A DNA stretch of 64,000 bases from Chitinophagales bacterium (lineage in GTDB: Bacteria; Bacteroidota; Bacteroidia; Chitinophagales; Saprospiraceae), in the NCBI GenBank assembly GCA_022360175.1, contig JAKSDI010000100.1:62001-126000 (forward strand), read 5' to 3'. Positions 1-10,010 of the stretch are shown here, in pieces. Both the position numbers and the translations under genes were made by a program. The notes beneath the pieces are model-generated. The model made no database searches, was not told the origin of the DNA, and saw nothing but the letters and a program-made list of their open reading frames with translations. Position 1 is the stretch's first letter. The number at the start of each line of letters is the position of its first letter.

Positions 1-63
1 CAACTCCTGCTGGCAATACCGATCTTCCCGAATACATCCTTTTACCAATTCTTTTTCCGTCAC
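1..63 (-). CDS. RNA polymerase sigma-70 family factor, N-terminal fragment
   Basis: Only about the first 21 codons are present; the gene runs off the left edge. Reading leftward from a GTG at 61-63 gives (M)TEKELVKGCIREDRYCQQEL, which resembles the start of many Bacteroidota ECF-type sigma factors (a short acidic start, then an RxDRxxQQ-like stretch). The reading frame stays open to the edge. The GTG is the only plausible start before an upstream in-frame stop. The identification rests on this short segment alone, so it is tentative. Confidence 0.5.
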   Translation of the reverse strand, partial: MTEKELVKGCIREDRYCQQEL

Positions 64-557
64 GAGGAAAAAAAGTTGCGCTGTGTAGCTTTCGCACCGA
101 TCGAAAACATAATTTTAAATGTAGCTTTCTCTTAAGCCTAACACAGCTAAGTGTGCATGTTCAGGCGCGCCTGGTGCATACCGAAAATTGCCTCCTTTAT
201 ATAGAAGACCCCTCGGGGGGGGTAACACGCTGCCTGTTTTCCATCAAAAAAATTTTCTCGAAGATAAAAGAATACTTTGATTATTCAAAATAAATGTCGA
301 GATGTGGAAAAAATTGCGTTTTCCAGCTTGAATATATTGCTAATAAAATTTCAAAGTTAGAGCTAATATGTTGGGAGGAAAGTGTCTTTTTAAGACACAT
401 GTAAATATCTATATATTTTACAAAAAAAACAAATTTTCCTATCTCTAAAACTCCGTCATTTGTCTGACATTTTTCTCCCCTGATTAGGCATTTAAAAATG
501 TGACTTCCTAAAGTTTTATCGTCTTAAGAATAACGAACAGATACAAGTAATAAATGG
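64..557. other. Intergenic stretch without a recognisable gene
   Basis: No convincing coding frame was found on either strand. The region holds short G- and C-runs around 211-222 and AT-rich sequence. It lies upstream of the left-edge sigma gene, so part of it may be that gene's promoter region. It also precedes the orphan terminator at 571-602, so a small non-coding transcript is possible, but nothing identifies one. Confidence 0.4.
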
Positions 558-570
558 GTGATAAGAAGAT

Positions 571-602
571 GCCTCAACTATGGTAATAGTTGGGGCTTTT
601 TT
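571..602 (+). terminator. Rho-independent terminator, orphan
   Basis: The arms gcctcaacta and tagttggggc pair around a short loop and are followed directly by a T6 run on the plus strand. No plus-strand gene ends here, so the hairpin may end a small RNA or be a relic. Confidence 0.6.
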
Positions 603-1138
603 ACGCCATCTCTTAAAAAAAGAAAAACGATCACAACTCGCTATAAATCAATTAAATATACACAACAACACTATATATATTCACATAATTTCAATTCGTG
701 TTTTTCTTCATATCTGGATTATATAAATAAAAACTTGTAACTTGCGTTATATACTACAGCAATAGATTGTAGGTTTTACAATCAACAAAACTGGATATTC
801 TCAACACTAAGACTACACTACTGTAATCAAAATAAAAATTACCTAAGTCCCAAAAACGGTAATTTACTTATGAGTGCATACTTTATGCAAAGGATACACC
901 ATCCATTGCACTATTAGGATATTCATGTTTCCTTAAAAATGAGCTTTGCCCATTTTCTATCTCAAAGTGATTTACTGTTTTATTACCCAATCTAGCTACT
1001 CGTACATATACGTGATGGTATGAATATTATGACAATCTAAATATTCATTATCTGCGGGATGTAGCTAGTTACTGATGCACAAAAGGGATAGGCTATCAGA
1101 ATAGCCTTTCTTATATATTAGACAAATAGCACAATAAA
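603..1138. other. AT-rich intergenic region upstream of the subtilase gene
   Basis: No gene is supported. At 1083-1112 the sequence aggctatcagaatagcctt forms a small hairpin followed by pyrimidines, about 30 nt before the subtilase start; it may be an upstream terminator or a leader structure. A 15-nt string at 938-952 (aaaatgagctttgcc) also occurs, in the same orientation, inside the MITE-like element at 31309-31473, but no terminal repeats accompany it here. Confidence 0.4.
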
Positions 1139-4100
1139 ATGAACACCGTAAAACAGTTATGCACATTTGTGCTCCTACTTTTGGGAGCACCTTTTCTCGC
1201 CTATGGGCAGTCTTCCCTATTGCTACAAACAGTCCAATTGGATGCAGAAGCTGTTTCCTTACTTAGCAAGGAAGCTGAGCGCAAAAATGATTGGCACCAA
1301 TATCACTTTCAGGGATCAACTTACCTCATTATTCAATTCAATGAAATTCCTACTGAAGCAGAGCGTGTAGCTCTTTCACTCCAGGGAATTCAATTGTTTG
1401 ATTATTTGCCTGATAATGCCTTTTTGGCAAAAGTAGAATCCTGGAGTTCTTTTGATCGGATTAGGAATGGACTGAAACTGCCGCTACTCCCCTCTTTCAA
1501 ATTGAGCCTATCACTTGCCAATCAACTATATGGTATTAGTGATCGCTTTTTGGAAGCCAAACCTGTCTCCATGCCAGATATTGAAAGTACTTCTTTTAAA
1601 AGTACTTTATCTGATGCAGGTTTTAAAATAGCCGAAAGAGAGGGCGAATTGATTGTCCAATTACAGGAAAAAGATCTTCAAGTACTAGCAGGCCATCCCG
1701 CAGTAATGTGGATTGAACCTGCACCACAAGCTCCTAATCCAGAAGGGACCATTGGCAATGCAGTGATGCGCAATAATTGGCTTACACAAGGCCCTGGAGA
1801 TGGTCATGATGGCAGTGGAGTTGTCATTGGTATAGCCGATGATGGAAATGTCGTACATGCAGATGTAAAAAACCGCCTGCTCTACCCTCCCAGCCTTAAT
1901 TGGGGGTCTCATGGTGATATGACCGTTGGGATAGCGGCAGGTGCAGGAAACATCGACCCAAGAGCATTGGGGTTATCTCCTGGAGCAACTATTCATTTAT
2001 CAATGATCACGGGTTATCTACATATTGGCAATGCCGTACAATACTACAATAGCTATAATGTAAGTATTACCTCTACCAGTTATGGAGAAGGATGCGGTGG
2101 ATACTACAATACCAATGCGCAAATTCTAGATGATCAACTAGTAGGAATGCCCTATATTTCCCATGTATTCTCTGCCGGAAACGATGGCAATGATAATTGC
2201 AGTGTAGTATACGGTCAAGTTAATGGCACTGGTAATACTAAATATGGTGGCATCACCGGTGGTAGAAAAGCTGGTAAGAATTGTATCACTGTAGGCAATG
2301 CTACATTTGGTGATATTCTTATGTCTAGCAGTAGCCGCGGCCCGGTTGAAGACGGCCGTATCAAACCAGATATATGCGCCATTGGTCAAGGAAATCTCAC
2401 CACTGATGCAAATAATACCTACCGACTTGGCAGCGGCACTTCTGCTGCTGCTCCTGCAATAGCAGGTATACTGGCCAATTTAACCCAGGCATACAAAGCA
2501 CAAAATGGCAATCAAAACCCTAATTCTGCACTTTTAAAAGCTTATCTATTAAATGGTGCCAGAGATATTGGAAGAACAGGCCCTGATTTTGAAACAGGCT
2601 GGGGTTTGGTACACGGCAAGAATTCAATGGAAATGCTACAAGCCAATCAGTATTTTGGTGCTAATGTCAGTCATAATGGCCAAAGGAATCATTATTTGCA
2701 AGTACCGGCAGGAGCAAAAGCATTAAAGGTAATGCTCTATTGGCACGACAAAGGAGCTTCTCCCCTAGCCTCTAAAGCATTGGTTAATGATCTCGACTTA
2801 CGTGTAATTGCTCCTAATGGAGCTTTGCACTATCCGCTTACGCTAAGTTCCTATCCTGCTGTTGACAGTATCACTCGCCCTGCAATGCCTGGAATAGACC
2901 GTCTGAATAATGTAGAACAGGTAGTCATTGATCTGCCAGCTACAGGAACTTATAATATACAGATTCTCGGACACCTTATTCCAGAAGGGCCGCAAGATTA
3001 CTTCGTAGTTTACCAATGGCAAACAGAATCGCTTGAGCTTGTCTATCCCGATGGTGGAGAAAGTTTGGTACCTGGCGAACAAGAAACGATTGTATGGGAT
3101 GCTATTGGCAATACTGGTAATTTCACCATACAGTATTCGAGTAATGGCGGGTTTAGCTGGCAAACGCTTGCTACAGGCGTTGCACCTAATGTTCGCGAAT
3201 TTAATTGGATTGTTCCAAACGCAGCTTCCGGTGAGTGTATGGTGCGAGTTATGCGTTCCGGACAAGTAGCCACCAGTTTTGGTACTTTTAATATCCTGGA
3301 AGTTCCAATATTTCATATTACTTCTGCCAGTTCACAATCAGCAATCATGACATGGCTTCCTGTGGACGGTGCTAATGTTTATGATGTATATGAACTGGGA
3401 AATGAGTATATGCAACTGATTGGTACTACTTATAATAATGAATTTGTTATACCTACCAACCTTGGGCAAAGCAATTGGTATAGTGTTCGTGCAAGAAATA
3501 CAAATGGGACAGTTGGTCGAAGAGCTTATGCTAAACATTATGAGCACTACGATTGCCAAAGCCAACTAACGCTATTACTTACTATGGATGGTGCCCCTTA
3601 CCAGGTCAGTTGGGCCATCACGAGCAGTAGCGGTCAAATTATGACTAGTGGCAATTCTTATGGAAGTAATGCAGCCTTCCAGCAGCTAGAAATCCCTATT
3701 TGCTTACCAGAAGGTTGTTATACTTTTTCCATTCAGGATAGTGGCAATAATGGTTTATGTTGCCAGTATGGACAGGGAGGTTATCAATTATTAGCAGAAA
3801 ATGGTACTATGTTGGCATCAGGAACATCATTCGGCTCGGCAGCTTCTAACAATTTCTGCCTAGAGCAAACGGATGAACCACTGCACGTAAGCATGCACAA
3901 TAGCCCTCAGACCAATTGCTATGGCAGCAACGACGGTTGGGCACTTGCGCTACCATCTGGTGGCAGCGGTACTTACTTCTATCAATGGAGTAATGGTGCG
4001 CAAACTCAACAGATTAATAATCTATTGGGAGGATTGTATACGGTTACTGTATCCGATGGTTCCAGCAGCATTATTTCTCAGGTTTATATTTCAGAACCAG

Positions 4101-5950
4101 CTCCTGTTAGTGTTAATATTTATACAGAAGATAGTCCTTGTGGAGAGGCTGCTGATGGGGAAGCTTCTGCTACCGTAGCAGGAGGTACTCCTCCATATGA
4201 ATACCAATGGAGTAATGGTAGTACAACTAATTATATTTCGCAGGTAGAATCCGGTTATTACCAATTGACTGTTACGGATGTAAATGGCTGCTCTTCCATT
4301 GCGACGACTTATGTGCAATCATCAAGCTCTATAGATGTATTTTTATATAGTACATCTCCTTCCTGTCATAACTCGAATGATGGAATTATTTACACCTATG
4401 TGACGGGGGGGCAGGGTGTACTTACCTATGAATGGTCAGACGCATCCAGCAACACTCATCACTACAATAGCAGTAGTGGTATTTACAGTGTAACGGTAAC
4501 GGATGAATTAGGATGTTCAGGCAGTGCCAATATTCTACTGGAAGCTCCTTCTGCTATCGCTGTTATTGCTAATATTGGGCAAGATGAACAATCTATCGAC
4601 CTGCTAGTCTCCGGAGGTACTCCTCCATATCAATACCTATGGCAAGATGGAGTACAAACCAGGGATCGCGAAAACCTGGAAGGTGGCAATTATAGTGTAA
4701 CGGTAACCGATGCCAATGGTTGTACGAATGGAACCAGTGCCCAGATTATCGCTCCCAATAATAATACATTATGTGAAAGTAGCTCCTTAAACGCTACTTA
4801 TAACTGGATAGAACGAGTAAGCCTTGGCAGTATGCAAGCCATATCTGGTAATAACCAGGGATATGCTGACTTCTCAAACACTGGTACTCTACAAGCAGAA
4901 TTAATAGCAGGCCATACCTACCCCATTGTATTAGAGCCTGAATTCCTGTATAATCCCTTCAACGTATACTGGCGTGTATACATCGATCTAAATGAAGACG
5001 GCGATTTCGATGATGAAAATGAATTACTGTTTGAACCTCCAGCTTCTCTTGGTACTATAGAGGGAGAAATCGTCATTCCTTCTACAGGTTCTTTCGGTAC
5101 CAAACAATTACGTGTGAGTATGGCATTTGGCAATCCTCCTTTACCCTGTGCTGATATCCTTTATGGTGAGGTAGAAGACTATCGCATTATTTTAACTGAT
5201 GATACTCAGTACTGCACTTCTGGTGGACAAAGCACTTCACAAGAATGGATAGAGGGTATACAGTTAAACAGTGAAATGTACACGACTGGCAATAATGGTG
5301 GATATGCTGATTTTTCAAATATTCTATTCCAGGCAGAACAAGGCCAGCAGGTATTCTTTAACTTAATTCCTGGATATGCCAGTACCTCATATCCTGAAAA
5401 CTGGAGTATCTGGATCGATTACAATGGCAATGGTGTATTTGAAGGAGGCACAGAATTAGTATTCTACAAATTGAACCATCATGGTACTCTTAGCGGCTCA
5501 TTCACCATTCCTGAGTATATGCAAACTGGTCAGGTACGAATAAGGGTTGTCATGCGCTGGGATGAAAACATCAATGCATGTGATACCTATGCATGGGGAG
5601 AAACAGAAGATTATAGCCTTCTTATATTAGAGTCTTCAGATTTAAATGATGGGAATATCGAAGGCAGATCGAGTACACCTGTTTCTGATATAACTTCAGG
5701 TATATTAAGCCTGGGGCCCAATCCTTGTTCTGATTTCTTACAAGTACAATACCAATTGGAGCAAAATTCAGCAATACGTATCCATATATATGATATGCTT
5801 GGAAAAGAATGGCTGTCCGATAGTTTCCATAAAAAATCAGGAGGCCATCTCTGGAGTACAGCAGTAGATCAACTACCAACAGGAACCTATTTGCTAATGA
5901 TGAAAGGAGATCATTTTGAATGGGAAAAACGGTTCGTAGTACAACGATAA
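1139..5950 (+). CDS. Secreted S8 subtilisin-like peptidase with SprB-like and GEVED domains, T9SS cargo
   Basis: 1603 residues. It begins with a signal peptide (residues 1-23, ending AYG-QS). The subtilase core carries the expected triad: Asp234 in GIADDG, His258 in SHGD and Ser435 in GSGTSAAAP, with the oxyanion-hole Asn in SAGND. After it come beta-sandwich domains, then about three or four SprB-like repeats (Q/EWSNG...GxYxVTVTD, residues ~920-1200), then two GEVED domains (GEVEDYRI and GETEDYSL). The last ~80 residues form a T9SS type A sorting domain (LGPNPCSDFLQVQ ... GTYLLMM). Expected to be exported through the outer membrane and act at the cell surface or outside. Substrate unknown. 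It stands alone and is followed by a bidirectional terminator. Confidence 0.9.
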   Translation: MNTVKQLCTFVLLLLGAPFLAYGQSSLLLQTVQLDAEAVSLLSKEAERKNDWHQYHFQGSTYLIIQFNEIPTEAERVALSLQGIQLFDYLPDNAFLAKVESWSSFDRIRNGLKLPLLPSFKLSLSLANQLYGISDRFLEAKPVSMPDIESTSFKSTLSDAGFKIAEREGELIVQLQEKDLQVLAGHPAVMWIEPAPQAPNPEGTIGNAVMRNNWLTQGPGDGHDGSGVVIGIADDGNVVHADVKNRLLYPPSLNWGSHGDMTVGIAAGAGNIDPRALGLSPGATIHLSMITGYLHIGNAVQYYNSYNVSITSTSYGEGCGGYYNTNAQILDDQLVGMPYISHVFSAGNDGNDNCSVVYGQVNGTGNTKYGGITGGRKAGKNCITVGNATFGDILMSSSSRGPVEDGRIKPDICAIGQGNLTTDANNTYRLGSGTSAAAPAIAGILANLTQAYKAQNGNQNPNSALLKAYLLNGARDIGRTGPDFETGWGLVHGKNSMEMLQANQYFGANVSHNGQRNHYLQVPAGAKALKVMLYWHDKGASPLASKALVNDLDLRVIAPNGALHYPLTLSSYPAVDSITRPAMPGIDRLNNVEQVVIDLPATGTYNIQILGHLIPEGPQDYFVVYQWQTESLELVYPDGGESLVPGEQETIVWDAIGNTGNFTIQYSSNGGFSWQTLATGVAPNVREFNWIVPNAASGECMVRVMRSGQVATSFGTFNILEVPIFHITSASSQSAIMTWLPVDGANVYDVYELGNEYMQLIGTTYNNEFVIPTNLGQSNWYSVRARNTNGTVGRRAYAKHYEHYDCQSQLTLLLTMDGAPYQVSWAITSSSGQIMTSGNSYGSNAAFQQLEIPICLPEGCYTFSIQDSGNNGLCCQYGQGGYQLLAENGTMLASGTSFGSAASNNFCLEQTDEPLHVSMHNSPQTNCYGSNDGWALALPSGGSGTYFYQWSNGAQTQQINNLLGGLYTVTVSDGSSSIISQVYISEPAPVSVNIYTEDSPCGEAADGEASATVAGGTPPYEYQWSNGSTTNYISQVESGYYQLTVTDVNGCSSIATTYVQSSSSIDVFLYSTSPSCHNSNDGIIYTYVTGGQGVLTYEWSDASSNTHHYNSSSGIYSVTVTDELGCSGSANILLEAPSAIAVIANIGQDEQSIDLLVSGGTPPYQYLWQDGVQTRDRENLEGGNYSVTVTDANGCTNGTSAQIIAPNNNTLCESSSLNATYNWIERVSLGSMQAISGNNQGYADFSNTGTLQAELIAGHTYPIVLEPEFLYNPFNVYWRVYIDLNEDGDFDDENELLFEPPASLGTIEGEIVIPSTGSFGTKQLRVSMAFGNPPLPCADILYGEVEDYRIILTDDTQYCTSGGQSTSQEWIEGIQLNSEMYTTGNNGGYADFSNILFQAEQGQQVFFNLIPGYASTSYPENWSIWIDYNGNGVFEGGTELVFYKLNHHGTLSGSFTIPEYMQTGQVRIRVVMRWDENINACDTYAWGETEDYSLLILESSDLNDGNIEGRSSTPVSDITSGILSLGPNPCSDFLQVQYQLEQNSAIRIHIYDMLGKEWLSDSFHKKSGGHLWSTAVDQLPTGTYLLMMKGDHFEWEKRFVVQR

Positions 5951-5979
5951 TGTTTAATTAAGATAGCTATTATTATATC

Positions 5980-6017
5980 AGAAGTGCATCACTGCTTAAA
6001 GTAGCTGATGCACTTCT
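5980..6017. terminator. Bidirectional terminator between convergent genes
   Basis: Perfect 12-bp arms agaagtgcatca (5980-5991) and tgatgcacttct (6006-6017) with a 14-nt loop. It sits between the stop of the plus-strand subtilase and the stop of the minus-strand LytTR gene, abutting the latter. Confidence 0.75.
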
Positions 6018-6728
6018 TTAATTTAAGATATTATTAATCTTGTGTTTATATAATTTTCCAATAGGAATGATCGCTGAAGCTATATGAATTTGATTGCCTT
6101 CAATACTCTTAATGTGCCTGGAGGCCACAACAAATGAACGGTGCACTCTAATAAAATTGTCATCCGGTAAGAGTTCCATTAAAGCCGTAATTTTTTCTCT
6201 TATAGTAATGCTTTCTTCTTTTAAAACAATCTTAGTATAGTTTCCTTTTGCTTCTATGTATAAGACATCATCAAGGATAACTTGAATATGTTTTTTATTG
6301 GATCGCAAAAAAATGCGTTTTACCTGCTCAACATGATTAGAGGGATGAGGAGGTATAACCACCGATGCTTTGGAAGAGTCATTAAAAGCTTTGTTTACGG
6401 CTTTTAAAAAGCGTTCAAATGAAAAAGGCTTCAACAAATAATCTATTATATTTAATTCATAACCTTCTAAAGCATACTCCTTATATGCTGTGGTTACAAT
6501 TACCTTGGGGGGATGGGAAAGGGTTTTTAAAAATTCAAAACCCTTGAGTTTAGGCATGTTTAAATCCAAAAAAATTAAGTCTACTGTATTTGTGTTTAGG
6601 TATTCAATGGCTTCAATAGCATCATAGCAATTCTGCATCAGCACCATTTTGGGTAGCATTGAACAATAATTTTCAATGATATCATGTGCAATATGTTCAT
6701 CGTCTACTATGATATATCTAATGGTCAT
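6018..6728 (-). CDS. LytTR-family two-component response regulator
   Basis: 236 residues. A CheY-like receiver occupies residues ~1-120 with the acidic pocket in VDDEH and the phospho-acceptor Asp in FLDLNMPK, followed by the conserved T-A and K positions (TTAYKEYA, LLKPFS). The C-terminal half is a LytTR DNA-binding domain (FLRSNKK..., YIEAKGNYTKI, FIRVHRSFVV). The start codon overlaps the stop of the upstream sensor kinase gene by 4 bp (ATGA), so the two are translationally coupled. The ABC exporter genes lie divergently upstream of the pair and are candidate targets by position only. Confidence 0.93.
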   Translation of the reverse strand: MTIRYIIVDDEHIAHDIIENYCSMLPKMVLMQNCYDAIEAIEYLNTNTVDLIFLDLNMPKLKGFEFLKTLSHPPKVIVTTAYKEYALEGYELNIIDYLLKPFSFERFLKAVNKAFNDSSKASVVIPPHPSNHVEQVKRIFLRSNKKHIQVILDDVLYIEAKGNYTKIVLKEESITIREKITALMELLPDDNFIRVHRSFVVASRHIKSIEGNQIHIASAIIPIGKLYKHKINNILN

Positions 6729-7516
6729 ATTTGTAACATTAATTGAGCCTTGTAAATATCTCCATCAACTGAAAAATTGAGCTCATGCTTATCAGGATAC
6801 ATCAATTCTAACCTCCTTTTAAGGTTTCTTAGTCCAATACCATTACTCTCCTTGAGTTCTTCAGGATCAAAGTTATTTTCAATTTCGAATTCGATCAGGG
6901 ATTTTGAGGATACTAGTTTAATAAAGACAAAAGCTCCTTTTCGCAGGTTTTCTACTCCATGTTTAAAGGCATTTTCCAACAAAATAATAAACAAAAGAGG
7001 CATTACCTTCACATTTTTATCAGCTACTTCCATATCAAACTGGATATCGATCGTTTTGTGATATCGCATTTTATGGAGTTTGATATAATTTTCCAGGTAA
7101 ACGATCTCTTCATCTAAAATCACCTTATCATTTTGTCCTTCATAAATGCTGTAACGCATCAAATCTGACAAACTCAAAATCAACTGCTGGGCTTTTCTCG
7201 TATCTTTTTCCACCAGGCCATATAAATTATTCAACATATTGAAGAAGAAATGTGGATTTACCTGGCTCTTCAAGTGTAATAATTCAGCTTGTTTTTTTTC
7301 TTTTTTCAATTTAAGGATTGACTTCACCTGAAAAAACAACCATCGAGTCACCACAACAGCCATTGTCATAAAGAAGAATAAACTAAAAACGATAAAAGCA
7401 TCTTCTTCACCAAATACATCATTAAAGATCATTATCAGGATAGTCGTCACAATAAAAAAGGACGGCACTACCCATCGGGGAAATCGCTTTTTATATAATT
7501 TACGAATAGCAATCAT
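6725..7516 (-). CDS. LytS/YehU-type sensor histidine kinase
   Basis: 263 residues. Two membrane segments lie at residues ~15-32 and ~40-64 with no extracellular domain of note. Then comes a His_kinase domain with the phospho-acceptor in QVNPHFFFNMLNNLY and a HATPase region (LLENAFKHG, NGIGLRNLKRRL). The small sensor part suggests it senses within the membrane or depends on the neighbouring ABC exporter. On the complementary strand TAATTTTG lies just upstream of the ATG, a -7-like box that would give an almost leaderless mRNA. Confidence 0.92.
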   Translation of the reverse strand: MIAIRKLYKKRFPRWVVPSFFIVTTILIMIFNDVFGEEDAFIVFSLFFFMTMAVVVTRWLFFQVKSILKLKKEKKQAELLHLKSQVNPHFFFNMLNNLYGLVEKDTRKAQQLILSLSDLMRYSIYEGQNDKVILDEEIVYLENYIKLHKMRYHKTIDIQFDMEVADKNVKVMPLLFIILLENAFKHGVENLRKGAFVFIKLVSSKSLIEFEIENNFDPEELKESNGIGLRNLKRRLELMYPDKHELNFSVDGDIYKAQLMLQI

Positions 7517-7690
7517 GCTACAAAATTAATCAAAATATACCTCCACATTACATTAAGGGGCAGATAGGCAATTGCATGTGACAAACTACCTTCCAGGTGG
7601 TATAAAACCTCTTTACCTTCCTCTTAAATCCATCTAAACCTGTTAAGCCTACATCTATCCCTGTTCTTATTTCGCCCCTGGTTTCCTCCC

Positions 7691-7698
7691 TAGTTTTG
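7691..7698 (+). promoter_or_regulatory. Putative -7 promoter box of the ABC transporter genes
   Basis: TAGTTTTG matches the Bacteroidota -7 consensus TAnnTTTG exactly and lies 21 nt before the ATG of the ATPase gene. No clear -33 TTG was found. Confidence 0.45.
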
Positions 7699-7719
7699 AG
7701 CATATAAATCTCAACAATT

Positions 7720-8592
7720 ATGGATAAGCTTATTATTTCGAATCTCTCAAAAACTTATAGTAATGGCGTAAAAGCCTTGCAAGATGTTTCCTTGGAAATC
7801 CCAAGAGGTATGTTTGGGCTTTTAGGCCCCAATGGAGCAGGCAAATCCACTTTAATGCGTACGATTGCTACCTTACAAGATGCCGACTCCGGCCATATCC
7901 AATTGGGAGCAATTAATGTGTTCAAGCAAAGAAATGAACTAAGGAAAGTATTGGGCTACCTCCCACAACAATTCGGCCTATACCCCAAACTATCTCCTGA
8001 AATGCTGCTAAATCACTTAGCTGTATTAAAAGGAATTGCTAATAAACGCAGGCGAAAGGATATCATAAATGCTCTGCTCCATAAGGTAAATCTATACGAA
8101 GTAAGGAAGCAAAAACTAGGCGGTTTTTCAGGTGGAATGAAGCAACGCTTTGGCATAGCACAAGCCTTGCTCAACAATCCTAAATTATTGATTGTAGATG
8201 AACCCACGGCAGGCTTAGACCCCGTAGAGCGCAACCGGTTTTATAATTTACTTAGTGAAGTGAGTGAGCATACCATTATTATTTTATCTACCCATATAGT
8301 AGATGATATAAAGGAGCTTTGCAGCAATATGGCTATCATCAACAAAGGGCAACTAGTTATCCATGGCAATCCCGTCCATATAATGGATCAGCTAGAGGGG
8401 CAATTGTATGAAAAGGCCATCCATAAAAAAGAACTCGAGTACTATCGGAAGGAATATCATGTAATTAATGATCGCCTGTTTTTAGGAAAACCAATCATCC
8501 ACGTCATCAGTGATTCTCATCCTGGCAATGGATTCCAATCCATAAATGCTAGCCTGGAAGATGTGTATATGTTTCAAATTCTAAATGCCTAA
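7720..8592 (+). CDS. ABC transporter ATP-binding protein
   Basis: 290 residues. Canonical ABC ATPase: Walker A GPNGAGKST (residues ~37-45), Q-loop LPQQFG, signature FSGGMKQR, Walker B LLIVDEPTAGLDP and switch His in STHIVDD. The C-terminal ~80 residues are a DrrA/CcmA-type extension without a second domain. The gene lies 11 bp upstream of the permease gene and so forms a two-gene export unit. The substrate is unknown. Divergent from the LytTR/LytS pair. Confidence 0.93.
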   Translation: MDKLIISNLSKTYSNGVKALQDVSLEIPRGMFGLLGPNGAGKSTLMRTIATLQDADSGHIQLGAINVFKQRNELRKVLGYLPQQFGLYPKLSPEMLLNHLAVLKGIANKRRRKDIINALLHKVNLYEVRKQKLGGFSGGMKQRFGIAQALLNNPKLLIVDEPTAGLDPVERNRFYNLLSEVSEHTIIILSTHIVDDIKELCSNMAIINKGQLVIHGNPVHIMDQLEGQLYEKAIHKKELEYYRKEYHVINDRLFLGKPIIHVISDSHPGNGFQSINASLEDVYMFQILNA

Positions 8593-8603
8593 AATCCAAA
8601 ACA

Positions 8604-10010
8604 ATGACTATGTGGTATGAAGTTTTCAATTTCGAATTAAAATACCGATTAAAACGGCCTGACACTTATTTATTTTTTTTGTTCCTGTTATTATTCGCTT
8701 TATTCGGAGTGGAGTTTGTTTTTCAGGGTATTGACTTAGGTTTAGTTAAAAAAAATGCTCCCCTCGTCATTGCTAAATCAATGGGAGCAATTACTGGTTT
8801 ATCTATGCTAATTGCCTCGATGATCATGGGAGTGCCTATACTCCGTGATTTTCAGTATGATACGGCCTCTTTAATTTATGTAAACCCCATTTCAAAAAAA
8901 GACTATTTGCTGGGGCGATACTTAGGATCATTAGTTGTATTGATTTTTATTTTTAGCGGCCTCTTATTAGGTATGATCCTTGGTGAATATATGCCCTGGG
9001 TAGATCCTAATGAATATCTGCCTTTCCGACTTGTTAATTATTTGCAGCCTTTTTGTTGGGTGACACTGCCAACCTTATTTTTTGGGGCATCCATATTTTT
9101 TGTGACAGGCGCTCTAAGTAAAAAGCTGATGGTAGTTTATACACAGGGCATCGCCATCTTTGTAATATTTATGCTCACCAAAGCAATCACTAATGAAACA
9201 CTACAGGCAATACTGGATCCTTTTTCTTTGACTACACTTACAAAAGCCTGTGAACATTGGACCGTTGACGAACGCAATACACTACTGATACCCAATACTG
9301 GTGTGATGCTGTACAACAAATTATTCTGGATATTATTAGGATTTGCTTCATTAGCATTCGGATATTCCAAATTTCAATTGAATGTTGTTTCTGCAAAAGC
9401 CTCTAAAAACAAGCCCAAACAAACAGGTAAAGCAACGCCTTCCTTAGTCCAGTTTAATGCAGATTTGCATGCTACCACTCCAGTTTATCATTTTCAAGCA
9501 CAATTCAATCAGTTATTTCTAAATGCCTGGTTTCACACTTATTCCATTTTAAAGCAAAGCTCATTTTGGGCAATTGTCTTATGCAGTTTTATCATTATTA
9601 TTATCAATTCAGTTAATCTAGGTACTATTTATGGTGTAGACAGTTATCCTACCACTTTCCTGATTATTGAAGAATTACAGGAAATGTCTATTTATTTTTT
9701 CATTATCATTTTGGTTTTCTACTCTGGTGAAATCATGTGGAAAGAAAAGGAAGCCAAACTCAACCTCATTTATGATGCCACACCATTGAATAGCTTTGTC
9801 AATCTGATGAGTAAATACTTAGGCTTACTGGTTATATATGCTATACTAATGTTTGCACTCATTGGTGCTGGTATTTTATTTCAGACTCTAAATGGTTATT
9901 TCCACTATAAATTAGACGTTTATTTTTCTGGTTTCTTCCTAGAAATATTTCCCTTTCTCGCATTATATACTTTTGCTGCTCTATTTTTTTCAAGCCCTGA
10001 CAGGGCATAA
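8604..10010 (+). pseudogene. ABC-2 permease, N-terminal part of a frameshifted permease/M1-aminopeptidase gene
   Basis: 468 residues with many hydrophobic helices. The N-terminus (YEVFNFELKYRLKRPDTYLF) is typical of large ABC-2 permeases fused to an M1 peptidase in Bacteroidota. The frame stops at 10008-10010 shortly after a T7 run (9984-9990). Dropping one T joins ...FAALFF directly to QALTGHKF in the next frame, where the membrane helices and the peptidase continue. The intact gene would therefore be 8604-11919 (about 1100 residues). The stop could be a real mutation, a homopolymer sequencing error, or slippage at the T-run. Confidence 0.8.

Noticed and set aside
558-740. 60-codon open frame after the orphan terminator
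   Set aside because: It starts inside the terminator region, has low-complexity composition and no family resemblance.
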